NCBI RefSeq assembly: GCF_031181185.1
Contig: NZ_JAPSKZ010000011.1
Location: 1-39,484 of the forward strand
Origin: Phenylobacterium sp.
Lineage (GTDB): Bacteria; Pseudomonadota; Alphaproteobacteria; Caulobacterales; Caulobacteraceae
Length of the DNA: 39,484 bases
Direction: 5' to 3'
Both the position numbers and the translations under genes were made by a program. This document shows positions 25,143 through 32,566 of the stretch, piece by piece; the first letter of the stretch is position 1; each line of letters starts with the position of its first letter. Below the pieces are notes generated by a model. That model saw nothing but the letters and a program-made list of their open reading frames with translations. It was not told where the DNA came from and ran no database searches.

Positions 25143-26773
25143 ACCGGCTGCCCCAGTTCCTTCAGGGCCCGTTCCTTGATCGCCTTGTAGTCGACCTTGC
25201 CGTTCGGCGCCCTGCCGATGGTATCGACCAGCACCAGCTCACGTGGCGCCTTGTAGGCCGCGAGCTGGCTGCGCACGTGGGCCGAGAGGGCCGGCAGGTC
25301 CGGCCGGGCGCCGCCTTCGGGTTCGACCACGGCGCAGATGCGTTCGCCGAAGCGGCTGTCGGGCACGCCGACGACGACGGCGTCGCGCACCTCGGCGTGG
25401 GTCTTCAGCGCCTCCTCGACCTCTTCCGGGAAGACCTTCTCGCCGCCCGTGTTGATGCAGACAGAGCCGCGGCCCAGCAGCTTCAGCGAACCGTCGGCGT
25501 TCACCTCGGCCCAGTCGCCGGGGACCGACCAGCGGACGCCCTCCATCACCTTGAAGGTCTTGGCCGTCTTCTCCGGGTCCTTGTAGTAGCCCTGCGGCAG
25601 GAAGCCCGAGACGGCGACCAGGCCGCGCTCGCCGGAGCCCGGCTCCACGCGCCGGCCATCCTCGGTGAAGACGGCGGTGTTGGGGCCAAGCATGAAGGCG
25701 GCCGTGGGGGCTTCCATGCCGGCCGCCGAGGCCGAAGCGCCGAGGCCCACGGCTTCGGACGAACCGAAGCTGTCGGCGATCATCGCCTGGGGGATATGGC
25801 CCAGCAGGCCGCGCTTGTTCTCCTGGCTCCACATCGAGCCGGACGAGCTCATCGCGCGGACGGACGAGAGGTCCCACCGGCCCGGATTGGCCTCCAGCGC
25901 TTCGAGCATGGGCGTGGAGAAGGCGAGGCCGACGATGACGATATTGGTGGCCTTCAGGCGCTCGACCTCGTTCCAGAGCTCGATGGGATCGAACTTGCGC
26001 GAGGGCAGGCAGCAGACCGTGCCGCCGATGTTGAGCGAGATGAAGGCCGAGAACTGGCCCGTGCCGTGCATCAGGGGCGCGGCGGTGATGGTCACGGGCC
26101 GCAGGTGCTCGGGCCCGCCGATGCGTTCGATGAGCTCTGGGATCGAGGTCACGGGCGGAATGCCCATCGCCGCGTTGCCGCCGGCGCCCAGCACGTTGAA
26201 GAGGTCGTCCTGGCGCCACATGACGCCCTTGGGCATGCCGGTGGTGCCGCCGGTGTAGAGCAGCAGGAGGTCGTCGCCGGAGAGGCCCGAGGGGCCGCGG
26301 ACCGGCCGGCTGGCCGGCGCCCGGGCCACGAGGGCGTCGTAGTCCTCGGCCCAGGCGGGCACGGCGTGGCCCGGTTCAGCGACGGCGACCCAGGTCTTCA
26401 CCTTGCCCAGGCGGCCGCGGATCGGCTCGAGCGTCTCGGCGAAACCTGCATGGAAGACAATGGCTTCGGCGTCGGCGTTGTCGAACAGGTAGAAGAGCTC
26501 TTCCGGGCCGTAGCGGTAATTGGTGTTGACCGGCGCCAAGCCGGCCTTGAAGGCGGCGAAGTAGCTCTCGAGGTACTCGGGGCCGTTGAAGAGATAGGCC
26601 GCGACCTTGGCCTGGCGGCCCAGGCCCTTGGCGAGGAAGTGCGCCGCGAGCGCATCGGCGCGGGCGTCGAACTGCGCCCACGAGATCTCGCGCGCGCCCT
26701 GGATCAGGGCCGGCGTCTGCGGCTGGGATGCGGCGATCGCCTCCCAGACCGGCGCAAGGGTCCACCCGGCCAT
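25139..26773 (-). CDS. Acyl-CoA synthetase (AMP-binding)
   Basis: Activates a carboxylic acid to its acyl-CoA via acyl-AMP. The 544-residue ANL-family enzyme has the P-loop-like LLYTGGTTGMPKGVMWR (about 178-194), SFGSSEA, VPGDWAEV with the conserved Asp, the hinge region LGRGSVCINTGGEKVFPEEV, and the catalytic lysine in APNGKVDYK near the end. GGGAGGA lies 5 bases before the ATG. Chain-length preference is not readable; the sequence resembles the FadD3-like/steroid or medium-chain groups more than long-chain FadD. A thioesterase and an exporter lie nearby. Convergent with the M20 gene, sharing a CTAG of overlapping stops. Confidence 0.9.
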   Translation of the reverse strand: MAGWTLAPVWEAIAASQPQTPALIQGAREISWAQFDARADALAAHFLAKGLGRQAKVAAYLFNGPEYLESYFAAFKAGLAPVNTNYRYGPEELFYLFDNADAEAIVFHAGFAETLEPIRGRLGKVKTWVAVAEPGHAVPAWAEDYDALVARAPASRPVRGPSGLSGDDLLLLYTGGTTGMPKGVMWRQDDLFNVLGAGGNAAMGIPPVTSIPELIERIGGPEHLRPVTITAAPLMHGTGQFSAFISLNIGGTVCCLPSRKFDPIELWNEVERLKATNIVIVGLAFSTPMLEALEANPGRWDLSSVRAMSSSGSMWSQENKRGLLGHIPQAMIADSFGSSEAVGLGASASAAGMEAPTAAFMLGPNTAVFTEDGRRVEPGSGERGLVAVSGFLPQGYYKDPEKTAKTFKVMEGVRWSVPGDWAEVNADGSLKLLGRGSVCINTGGEKVFPEEVEEALKTHAEVRDAVVVGVPDSRFGERICAVVEPEGGARPDLPALSAHVRSQLAAYKAPRELVLVDTIGRAPNGKVDYKAIKERALKELGQPV

Positions 26774-26846
26774 TCGTATCCTCCCAACGTCTCGTTCTTT
26801 TGGGAGAAGTTGGCGGCTTCCCGTGGGGTTAAGTCAATGATCGGGC

Positions 26847-28412
26847 CTAGTGGTCGGAAGGCGGAGGGCCGCCCACGGGGGCGGGCTTGGCGAAGGGCAC
26901 GATCAGCAGAGCGGCCAGGAAAAGGAAGGCCATCAGCCGGTAGGTGTCCGCGAACGCCAGGGTGACCGCCTGACCGCCGACGAGGGCGCCCATCTGGGCC
27001 TGGGCGATCTGCAGGGCGTGCGCGGCGTCGGCGGTGATCGCCTGGGCGTTGCGGGCGAGGCCCTGGAGGGCTTCCGTCGCGCGGTCGGGCCGCTGGCCAA
27101 GGCCCGCGCTGAGGCTGGCGGCGTGGATGCGGGCGAAGTCGCCGAGCCAGGTGTTGACGAGCGCGATGCCGACGGCGCCTCCCAGGTTGCGCATCAGGTT
27201 GAACAGCCCCGAGGCGTAGGGCAACTCGGCCGGGGCCACGCCGTTCAGGGCCATCCCGACCGCAGGCACAATGCACAGCAGCATGGCGAGCCCGCGCATC
27301 ACCTGCGGCCAGAACAGCTCGCCGAAGCCCCACTCGGGCGTCACCCACGAGAACATCCAGAGCGCTGCGGCGAACATCAGGAACCCGACGGTGATCACAT
27401 AGCGGCCGTCGACCTTGGTGGAGAGCCGCGCCGCGATCGGAGCCGTGACGGTCATGGCGACGCCGGTGACGAAGACGGTGGCGCCGATCTGCAGGCTGGA
27501 GAAGTCGCGCACGCGGCCGAGGTAGACCGGCGTCAGGTAGGTCGCCGCGTAGAGCCCGAAGCCGATCACGAAGTTCAGCACGCAGGCCATGGCGAAGGTC
27601 GGCCGCCGGAACGGCGTCAGCTTCAGCACCGGCATCGTCGAGAAGAAGCTGCGCTCGAAGGTGACCACGGCCGCGACGAAGGACAGCCACGCGGCGATCG
27701 CCACGGCCGGGTCCTGGAACCACTCGTGACGGGGGCCTTCCTCGAGCACGTACTGCAGCGCGCCCAGGAAGACGGCGAGCGAGGCCACGTGCAGCCAGTC
27801 GATCCGCCGCAGCATGGCGGGCTTAGCCTCATCCACCCTGCCGAGGATCGGCAGCAGGATGGTGATGGCCAGGCCCGGGACGATGTTGATGAAGAACAGC
27901 CAGCGCCAGTCGGCGACGTCGGTGATCAGGCCGCCCAGGCTGGGCCCCAGGGTGGGCGCGAGGGTGGAGACCATGCCCAGGATGGCCGGAACGGCGGCGC
28001 GCTTCGGCCCCTCGAACATCGCAAAGCCGGTGGCGAAGACCAGCGGCACCATGGCGCCGCCGACGAACCCCTGGATCGCCCGGAAGACGATCATCGACTC
28101 GATGTCCCAGGCCAGGCCGCACAGCACGCTGGAGAGCGTGAAGAGGCCGGCGGACGCGGTGAAGAGCCAGCGGGTGGAGATCGCCTGGGAGAGGAAGGCG
28201 GCCAGCGGGATCATCACGATCTCGGCCATCAGATAGGCCGTCTGCACCCAGGCGATCTCGTCGGGGCCGGCGTTCAGGCCCGCCTGGATCGAGTTCAGCG
28301 ACGCCGCGACGATCTGGATGTCCAGCAGGGCCATGAACTGGCCAAAGGCCATGATGCCGAAGATCAGCAGCTTGCGGCTTTGGGGCAGGGCGGCCGGATT
28401 GATGGAGCTCAT
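26847..28412 (-). CDS. DHA2-family MFS multidrug exporter (EmrB-like)
   Basis: A proton-driven inner-membrane exporter of 521 residues, the length of the 14-helix DHA2 group. The first helix has the family pattern FMALLDIQIVAASL, followed by the motif-A-like loop near LSQAISTRWLF, and motif C GPSLGG (about 156-161). EmrB partners with an EmrA adaptor and an outer-membrane TolC protein. The adaptor is encoded at 29530-30633 on the opposite strand, an arrangement split by the regulator; no TolC is in the window. The 63-base divergent region contains the 18-bp palindrome at 28442-28459. Confidence 0.9.
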   Translation of the reverse strand: MSSINPAALPQSRKLLIFGIMAFGQFMALLDIQIVAASLNSIQAGLNAGPDEIAWVQTAYLMAEIVMIPLAAFLSQAISTRWLFTASAGLFTLSSVLCGLAWDIESMIVFRAIQGFVGGAMVPLVFATGFAMFEGPKRAAVPAILGMVSTLAPTLGPSLGGLITDVADWRWLFFINIVPGLAITILLPILGRVDEAKPAMLRRIDWLHVASLAVFLGALQYVLEEGPRHEWFQDPAVAIAAWLSFVAAVVTFERSFFSTMPVLKLTPFRRPTFAMACVLNFVIGFGLYAATYLTPVYLGRVRDFSSLQIGATVFVTGVAMTVTAPIAARLSTKVDGRYVITVGFLMFAAALWMFSWVTPEWGFGELFWPQVMRGLAMLLCIVPAVGMALNGVAPAELPYASGLFNLMRNLGGAVGIALVNTWLGDFARIHAASLSAGLGQRPDRATEALQGLARNAQAITADAAHALQIAQAQMGALVGGQAVTLAFADTYRLMAFLFLAALLIVPFAKPAPVGGPPPSDH

Positions 28413-28441
28413 GGCGCTTGCGTTCTCAACGGCCGCTCATA

Positions 28442-28459
28442 ATATGATGAGCATCATAT
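28442..28459. promoter_or_regulatory. Palindromic operator between emrB-like gene and tetR
   Basis: ATATGATG-AG-CATCATAT: two perfect 8-base arms around 2 bases, strikingly AT-rich against the GC-rich surroundings. It lies 30 bases before the exporter ATG and 17 before the tetR ATG, so a bound TetR dimer could block both promoters. The site is seen directly; binding is inferred from the common logic of TetR regulators. Confidence 0.75.
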
Positions 28460-28475
28460 AAAGGCGGGTCGCGCA

Positions 28476-29078
28476 ATGCGCTACAGTGAGAGCCACAAGC
28501 AGGAGACGCGGAACAAGGTGCTGAAGGCCGCCGCCGCGGCCGTGCGCGCCAAGGGGCCCGATGGCCTGGCCGTCGCCGACGTGATGGCCGAGGCGGGGCT
28601 GACCCACGGCGGATTCTACGCCCACTTCCCGAGCAAGGAGGCCCTGGTGGTCGCCGCCCTGGAGGAGGCGTTCGACCAGAGCCGTCGCCGCTTCGCCCGG
28701 CTGACCCAGGGCATGGCGAACAGCGAGGCGCTCGCCGCCTTCGTCGACGCCTATGTCTCGATGGAGCACCGGGCGCGGCGCGAGATGGGCTGTCCCATCA
28801 CGGCGCTGTCCAGCGACCTGCCGCGGCAGCCTCAGGCCGTGCGGGACGCCTTCGATACGGGCGTGCGGGCGATGATCGGCCGGCTGGCCGCGTGGCTGGC
28901 GGACGATGTCGCACCTGTCCAGCGCGAGGGCCTCGCCGTCTCCCTCCTGGCCGAGATGGCCGGCGCGGTGACGCTCTCGCGCGCCCTTTCCGACGACCAG
29001 TTGGCCGAACAGCTGCTGAGCGAATGCCGGCGGCGCATCAAGGCCCGTATGGGCCTCACCGAGGACAAGCCGCAATGA
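28476..29078 (+). CDS. TetR-family transcriptional repressor
   Basis: A 200-residue regulator. The N-terminal helix-turn-helix spans about 8-55 (KVLKAAAAAVRAKGPDGLAV, VMAEAGLTHGGFYAHFPSKE), with the classic GGFYAHF recognition helix end. The C-terminal ligand domain includes MGCPITALSSDLPRQ, found in TetR relatives that control efflux pumps. It is divergent from the exporter, with a perfect operator between them, and precedes a thioesterase and EmrA-like adaptor in one run (ATGA overlap). It probably represses both sides and is released by an exported compound, perhaps an acyl compound. Ligand unknown. Confidence 0.92.
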   Translation: MRYSESHKQETRNKVLKAAAAAVRAKGPDGLAVADVMAEAGLTHGGFYAHFPSKEALVVAALEEAFDQSRRRFARLTQGMANSEALAAFVDAYVSMEHRARREMGCPITALSSDLPRQPQAVRDAFDTGVRAMIGRLAAWLADDVAPVQREGLAVSLLAEMAGAVTLSRALSDDQLAEQLLSECRRRIKARMGLTEDKPQ

Positions 29079-29533
29079 ACGCCGTCACGCCCGACAACTC
29101 GCAGATGACCGGCCTGGAACAGCTCCGCGCCATCTTCCCGACCAACGACCCGCCGGCCGGTCCGGGCATCGGCCGCACCCTGGGCTTCGACTATGTCGAG
29201 GTGGAGGAGGGGCGGGTGGTGTTCGGCTCGACGCCGGACGAGCGGGTCTACAATCCGATCGGCACGGTGCACGGCGGGTTCGCCGCCGCGCTGCTGGATT
29301 CGGCGGTGGGCTGCGCGGTGCACTCCAAGCTGAAGGCCGGGCAGGGCTACACGACGCTGGAGCTGAAGGTCGCCTACCATCGGCCGATGACCAAGACGAC
29401 GGGGCCGGTGCGCGCCGAGGGCGTGGTCGTGCAGATGGGCCGCCGCGCCGCCTTCGCCGAAGGCCGCCTAGTCGACCTGGAAGGCCGGCTCTACGCCACG
29501 GCCACCTCCACCCTGCTGGTGTTCGACCGGTGA
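29075..29533 (+). CDS. PaaI-type hotdog-fold thioesterase
   Basis: Probably hydrolyses acyl-CoA or aryl-CoA thioesters. A 152-residue hotdog-fold protein whose central-helix motif HGGFAAALLDSAVG matches the PaaI/YbgC-related DUF4442-like thioesterases; VAYHRPMTK and ARAEGV-like segments form the sheet. The ATG overlaps the tetR stop (ATGA) and its stop overlaps the adaptor's GTG, so all three genes are translationally linked. Finding a thioesterase between an efflux regulator and its adaptor suggests that the exported molecule is an acid released from CoA; the synthetase on the other side of emrB fits the same theme. This is inference. Confidence 0.88.
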   Translation: MNAVTPDNSQMTGLEQLRAIFPTNDPPAGPGIGRTLGFDYVEVEEGRVVFGSTPDERVYNPIGTVHGGFAAALLDSAVGCAVHSKLKAGQGYTTLELKVAYHRPMTKTTGPVRAEGVVVQMGRRAAFAEGRLVDLEGRLYATATSTLLVFDR

Positions 29534-30633
29534 AGATGGAGGCGATCGCGGCGCCGGCGAAGCCGAAGCGCAAGCTGCCGGCCCGGGGCCTGGTGGTGCT
29601 CGGTGCGGCGCTGGTGATCGGCGCGGGCGGCGTGGGCTGGTTGCAGGCGGCCAAGGGCTCGGTGACGACCGACAACGCCTATGTGAAGGCCGACTCCACC
29701 GTCGTCGCGCCCCGCGTGCGTGGGCATGTGGCTCAGGTGCTGGTGGCCGACAACGAGCCGGTCCGCGCGGGGCAGGTGCTGGTCCGGCTGGATCCCGAGG
29801 AATACGCCGCCCGGCTCGCATCGGCGGACGGCGACGTCGCGCTGGCCGAGGCCGCCGTGCAGGCGGCGGAGGCGGCGCTGGCGAAGCTGGACGCCGAGGA
29901 GGCGCTGGCGGAGGCCGAGGTGCGTGAGGCCGAGACCGCGATCCGTGCGTCGGACGCCGAGGCCCGGCGGGCGGCGGCCGACTGGCGGCGCTACGAGCGG
30001 CTGCTGGCGGTGGGCTATGCGCCGCGGCGCGACGCCGACCGGATCGAGGCCCAGGCGATCGCCGCCGAGGCGCAGGCCGACAAGAGCCGCGCGGGCCTGG
30101 CGGTGAGCCGGAGCGAGGCCCTGGCGACCCAGCGGCGCCGTGGCGAGCTGCGGGCCGCGCTCGCCCAGGCCCAGGCGGCGCGGGAGAAGGCGCGGGCGGC
30201 CCGCGCCCTGGCTGGGCAAGATCAGGCGCACGTGGAGGTGCGGGCGCCGATCGCAGGCGTGGTGGGCGACCGGCAGGCCAACGTGGGCGACTACGTCCAG
30301 CCCGGCTCGCGGCTGATGACGCTGGAGCCGCTGGACCAGCTCTACATCACCGCCAACTTCAAGGAGACCCAGACGGCGCGGATGCTGAAGGGGCAGGAGG
30401 CAAGCGTGAAGGTGGACGCCCTGCCGGGCGTGATCCTGAAGGCGCGGGTGGAGAGCTTCGCGCCGGGCTCGGCCTCGGAGTTCGCGTTGCTGCCGTTCGA
30501 GCCGGGCGTGGGCAACTTCACGAAGATCGTCCAGCGCGTGCCGGTGCGGCTGGTGTTCGATCCTGGCCAGCCCGAGTTGGCGAAGCTCCGGCCCGGGCTC
30601 TCGGCCAAGGTGACCGTGAAGCTGAACGGCTAG
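29530..30633 (+). CDS. HlyD/EmrA-type membrane fusion adaptor
   Basis: Links an inner-membrane exporter to an outer-membrane channel. The 367-residue protein has one N-terminal membrane anchor (about 20-40), then VTTDNAYVKAD and VAPRVRGHVAQVLV, the EmrA half-lipoyl signature. A long Ala-rich coiled-coil hairpin runs from about 95 to 235, and the second half-lipoyl (VRAPIAGVVGDRQ) is followed by a beta-barrel (ITANFKE). The GTG at 29530 overlaps the thioesterase stop; an ATG two codons later is an alternative. It most likely pairs with the EmrB-like exporter at 26847-28412. No TolC gene is present. Confidence 0.92.
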   Translation: MKMEAIAAPAKPKRKLPARGLVVLGAALVIGAGGVGWLQAAKGSVTTDNAYVKADSTVVAPRVRGHVAQVLVADNEPVRAGQVLVRLDPEEYAARLASADGDVALAEAAVQAAEAALAKLDAEEALAEAEVREAETAIRASDAEARRAAADWRRYERLLAVGYAPRRDADRIEAQAIAAEAQADKSRAGLAVSRSEALATQRRRGELRAALAQAQAAREKARAARALAGQDQAHVEVRAPIAGVVGDRQANVGDYVQPGSRLMTLEPLDQLYITANFKETQTARMLKGQEASVKVDALPGVILKARVESFAPGSASEFALLPFEPGVGNFTKIVQRVPVRLVFDPGQPELAKLRPGLSAKVTVKLNG

Positions 30634-30670
30634 GCGCAGGAAATCTGCGCCCGCTGCGAGACTTTTCGCC

Positions 30671-30695
30671 TATTCCTATCAGATCAGTAGGAATA
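30671..30695. promoter_or_regulatory. Inverted repeat upstream of the hydrolase-like gene
   Basis: TATTCCTA (30671-30678) and TAGGAATA (30688-30695) are perfect inverted 8-base arms with a 9-base spacer, 32 bases before the next start. The AT-rich palindrome suggests a regulator site, or a weak hairpin ending the adaptor transcript; the short A-rich tail does not decide between these. Confidence 0.4.
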
Positions 30696-30727
30696 AAGTC
30701 GCTCCTGCTCGAAGCGAGGAGCGCGCC

Positions 30728-31366
30728 ATGCCCGAGACCCGGATCGAGATCGAAGCGGAAGACGGGTGCGTCGACGCCCTGGCCGCGTGGCCCGACGGCG
30801 TGGGGCGCCGTCCGCCGGTCGTGCTGCTAGACGGCGGGCCGACGGCCGGACTGGACGTTCGGCGGTTCGCGCGCCGCCTGGCGGCGCGGGGTTACTTCGT
30901 CCTGGCGCCGGAGTGGCGCACCCGTCCAGCCGCGGAGCGGCGCGCCGACGCCGAGGCCTGGCTGGACTATCTGGCGTACGAGCGCCGGGCGGACGACACG
31001 CGGGTGGGCGTCGCCGGCTGGGGCGCGGGCGCAGACCTGGCGCTGAAGACCGCCGCCTGGCGTGCGGAGCGCATCGCCGCGGTCGCGGCGTTCCACGGCC
31101 GCGGTTTTGGCGCGGGCGCGGCAGTGGACGTGGCCCAGCGGCTGAACGCCCTGGTCCACCTTGGCTATTTCGCGGGCGCCGCGCCAGGACGCGGTATGGC
31201 GGCGCTGGAGGCGGCGCTGTGCGCGGCCGACGCCGTGTTCGAGGTGGAGACCTACGCGCGAGGCGACGAGCCGACCATGCGAGCGAAGCTGCTGGACCTG
31301 TTCGACCGGACGCTTACGACGCAGCCGCCGGAGCTTGGAATGGCGGCCCTGGCGGCCCCGCGCTGA
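30728..31366 (+). CDS. Dienelactone-hydrolase-like protein without visible nucleophile
   Basis: A 212-residue alpha/beta protein from an ATG with GAGGAG 6 bases upstream. The order of segments matches the dienelactone hydrolase family: PPVVLLDGGPTAG, the strand FVLAPEW, the helix region and VGVAGWGAGADLAL. The family's nucleophile elbow is G-x-C/S-x-G, but here it is GWGAG, with Ala at the nucleophile position (A103 by my count). The late His is also not where expected (EVETYARGDEPTM). It could therefore be a non-catalytic relative. No signal peptide. It stands alone in the plus-strand run; role unknown. Confidence 0.7.
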   Translation: MPETRIEIEAEDGCVDALAAWPDGVGRRPPVVLLDGGPTAGLDVRRFARRLAARGYFVLAPEWRTRPAAERRADAEAWLDYLAYERRADDTRVGVAGWGAGADLALKTAAWRAERIAAVAAFHGRGFGAGAAVDVAQRLNALVHLGYFAGAAPGRGMAALEAALCAADAVFEVETYARGDEPTMRAKLLDLFDRTLTTQPPELGMAALAAPR

Positions 31367-31444
31367 GGTCGGAACGCCTTCACGGCCCGAGTGTTGGAAC
31401 ATGCGAAGCCGCACCCTAGCGGCGATGACACCGGGAGACGCGAC

Positions 31445-31945
31445 ATGGCCGTGCGGCCTTACAGCGACGTGGACGACCGCGCCTACGGCAGCGAACGGCG
31501 CGACGACACCTATGCCGAAACGACGAGCCCCGGCGTGGGCGGGCAAATCTTCCTGTGGGTGGCCTGGGCCCTGGCCGCGGCGTTCTGGGCGTTCAGCCTC
31601 ACCACGGGGATCGGGATCATCAACTCCCTGGGGCCGTCCAGCGGGCCAGGACCGGGCGAAGCCGATGCGGGCGGCGTCAGCTGGATGCTGATCAACTTCA
31701 TCGGCGGGGTGCTGATCCTGGGTGGCGCGCTGGCGTACGGCGCGTACCGCTATGCGACGCGCAACAAGCGGAACGACGCCCTGACGGAGGCCGCGACCCA
31801 TGCCGAGTACGACATGATCGAGGCCAACGGCGGCGACGACGAGGTCAGCCTCTCGCCGGAGGCGCACCGGCCGATGGAGCGGGACGCCGCGCACGTCGCC
31901 CAGCGCTCGACGGATGGCTCGTCGACAGGCGGCATGCGCCCCTAG
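31445..31945 (+). CDS. Two-helix membrane protein of unknown function
   Basis: A 166-residue protein starting at ATG 31445, with GGGAG 7 bases upstream; the open frame extends further upstream without a ribosome-binding site. Two hydrophobic segments (about 34-60, IFLWVAWALAAAFWAF, and 78-104, MLINFIGGVLILGGALAYGA) are separated by a short Gly/Pro-rich loop. Both tails are polar and charged. Most likely an inner-membrane protein with cytoplasmic tails. I do not recognise the family. It precedes the SWIB gene by about 115 bases, with a palindromic element between. Confidence 0.75.
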   Translation: MAVRPYSDVDDRAYGSERRDDTYAETTSPGVGGQIFLWVAWALAAAFWAFSLTTGIGIINSLGPSSGPGPGEADAGGVSWMLINFIGGVLILGGALAYGAYRYATRNKRNDALTEAATHAEYDMIEANGGDDEVSLSPEAHRPMERDAAHVAQRSTDGSSTGGMRP

Positions 31946-31963
31946 AGGTTGTCCCCACGCTTT

Positions 31964-31993
31964 CTCTAGCGCGGCGCGTAAGCCGCGCTAGAG
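31964..31993. repeat. Perfect hairpin / dispersed repeat element, copy 2
   Basis: CTCTAGCGCGGC (31964-31975) and its perfect complement (31982-31993) form a 12-base stem with loop GCGTAA. The right edge runs into TAGAG-TACC-TTCAAGCG (31989-32005), matching the element at 23098. It could also terminate the membrane-protein gene 19 bases upstream, but no T tract follows. Confidence 0.55.
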
Positions 31994-32061
31994 TACCTTC
32001 AAGCGACTCACCTCGGCGGCTGGCGCCGGGCGGGACGCGGAACTCTTAGCTGGGGGAGCCC

Positions 32062-32322
32062 ATGGCCACTGGAAAGAACACGAACGCCCTGCAAAAGCCG
32101 CTGACGCCCTCGTCGGAACTGGCTGCGGTGGTCGGCTCGGGGCAGCTGTCCCGGGGCGAGACCGTCTCGAAGATCTGGGACTACATCAAGAAGAACAACC
32201 TTCAGAACCCCCAGAACAAGCGCGAGATCCTGGCGGACGCCAAGCTGAAGCCGATCTTCGACGGCAAGGACAAGGTCTCGATGTTCGAGATGAACAAGCA
32301 CCTGGCGAAGCACCTGAAGTAG
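32062..32322 (+). CDS. SWIB/MDM2-domain mini-protein
   Basis: An 86-residue protein that is essentially one SWIB domain (about 12-86): LTPSSELAAVVGSGQLSRGE, then VSKIWDYIKKNNLQNPQNKR, a REILADAKL helix and VSMFEMNKHLAKHL. GGGGGAG lies close before the ATG. SWIB domains are best known from eukaryotic chromatin remodellers and from chlamydial proteins; free-standing bacterial copies occur in several groups and are Lys-rich, suggesting nucleic-acid or nucleoid-protein contact. The role here is unknown. A strong terminator follows, and the short gene with its own terminator suggests independent, perhaps high, expression. Confidence 0.92.
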   Translation: MATGKNTNALQKPLTPSSELAAVVGSGQLSRGETVSKIWDYIKKNNLQNPQNKREILADAKLKPIFDGKDKVSMFEMNKHLAKHLK

Positions 32323-32378
32323 GCGCTGCGAGGCTTCGGCGCTCGAGCGCCGCGGTCGCCGGTCTTGGACCAAAGAGG

Positions 32379-32412
32379 AACCCCGCGGGCCGCTCGCCCT
32401 GCGGGGTTTCTT
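32379..32412 (+). terminator. Intrinsic terminator after the SWIB gene
   Basis: AACCCCGC (32379-32386) pairs with GCGGGGTT (32401-32408). Inner GGG and CCC lengthen the stem, and the tail is TTTCTTCC. This is the clearest intrinsic terminator in the window. Confidence 0.85.
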
Positions 32413-32566
32413 CCGTTCAGGGGCGGGTTTTCTTCACTTTTCCGGAACGCGGACTAGATAGGGTGTTCGTGAGGGGGCTGGCCTTGAGGGCCGCGGCAAT
32501 GCATCACGGCCGCGTTGGGCGGCTTTGCGGTGTATCCAGGCCCGTTGTCTGACAAGGATTGCGCCG

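Noticed and set aside
26850..28442. A 530-codon plus-strand frame opposite the EmrB-like exporter
   Set aside because: It is a His/Asp/Arg/Glu-rich mirror of the hydrophobic helices on the other strand, a standard shadow of membrane-protein genes.
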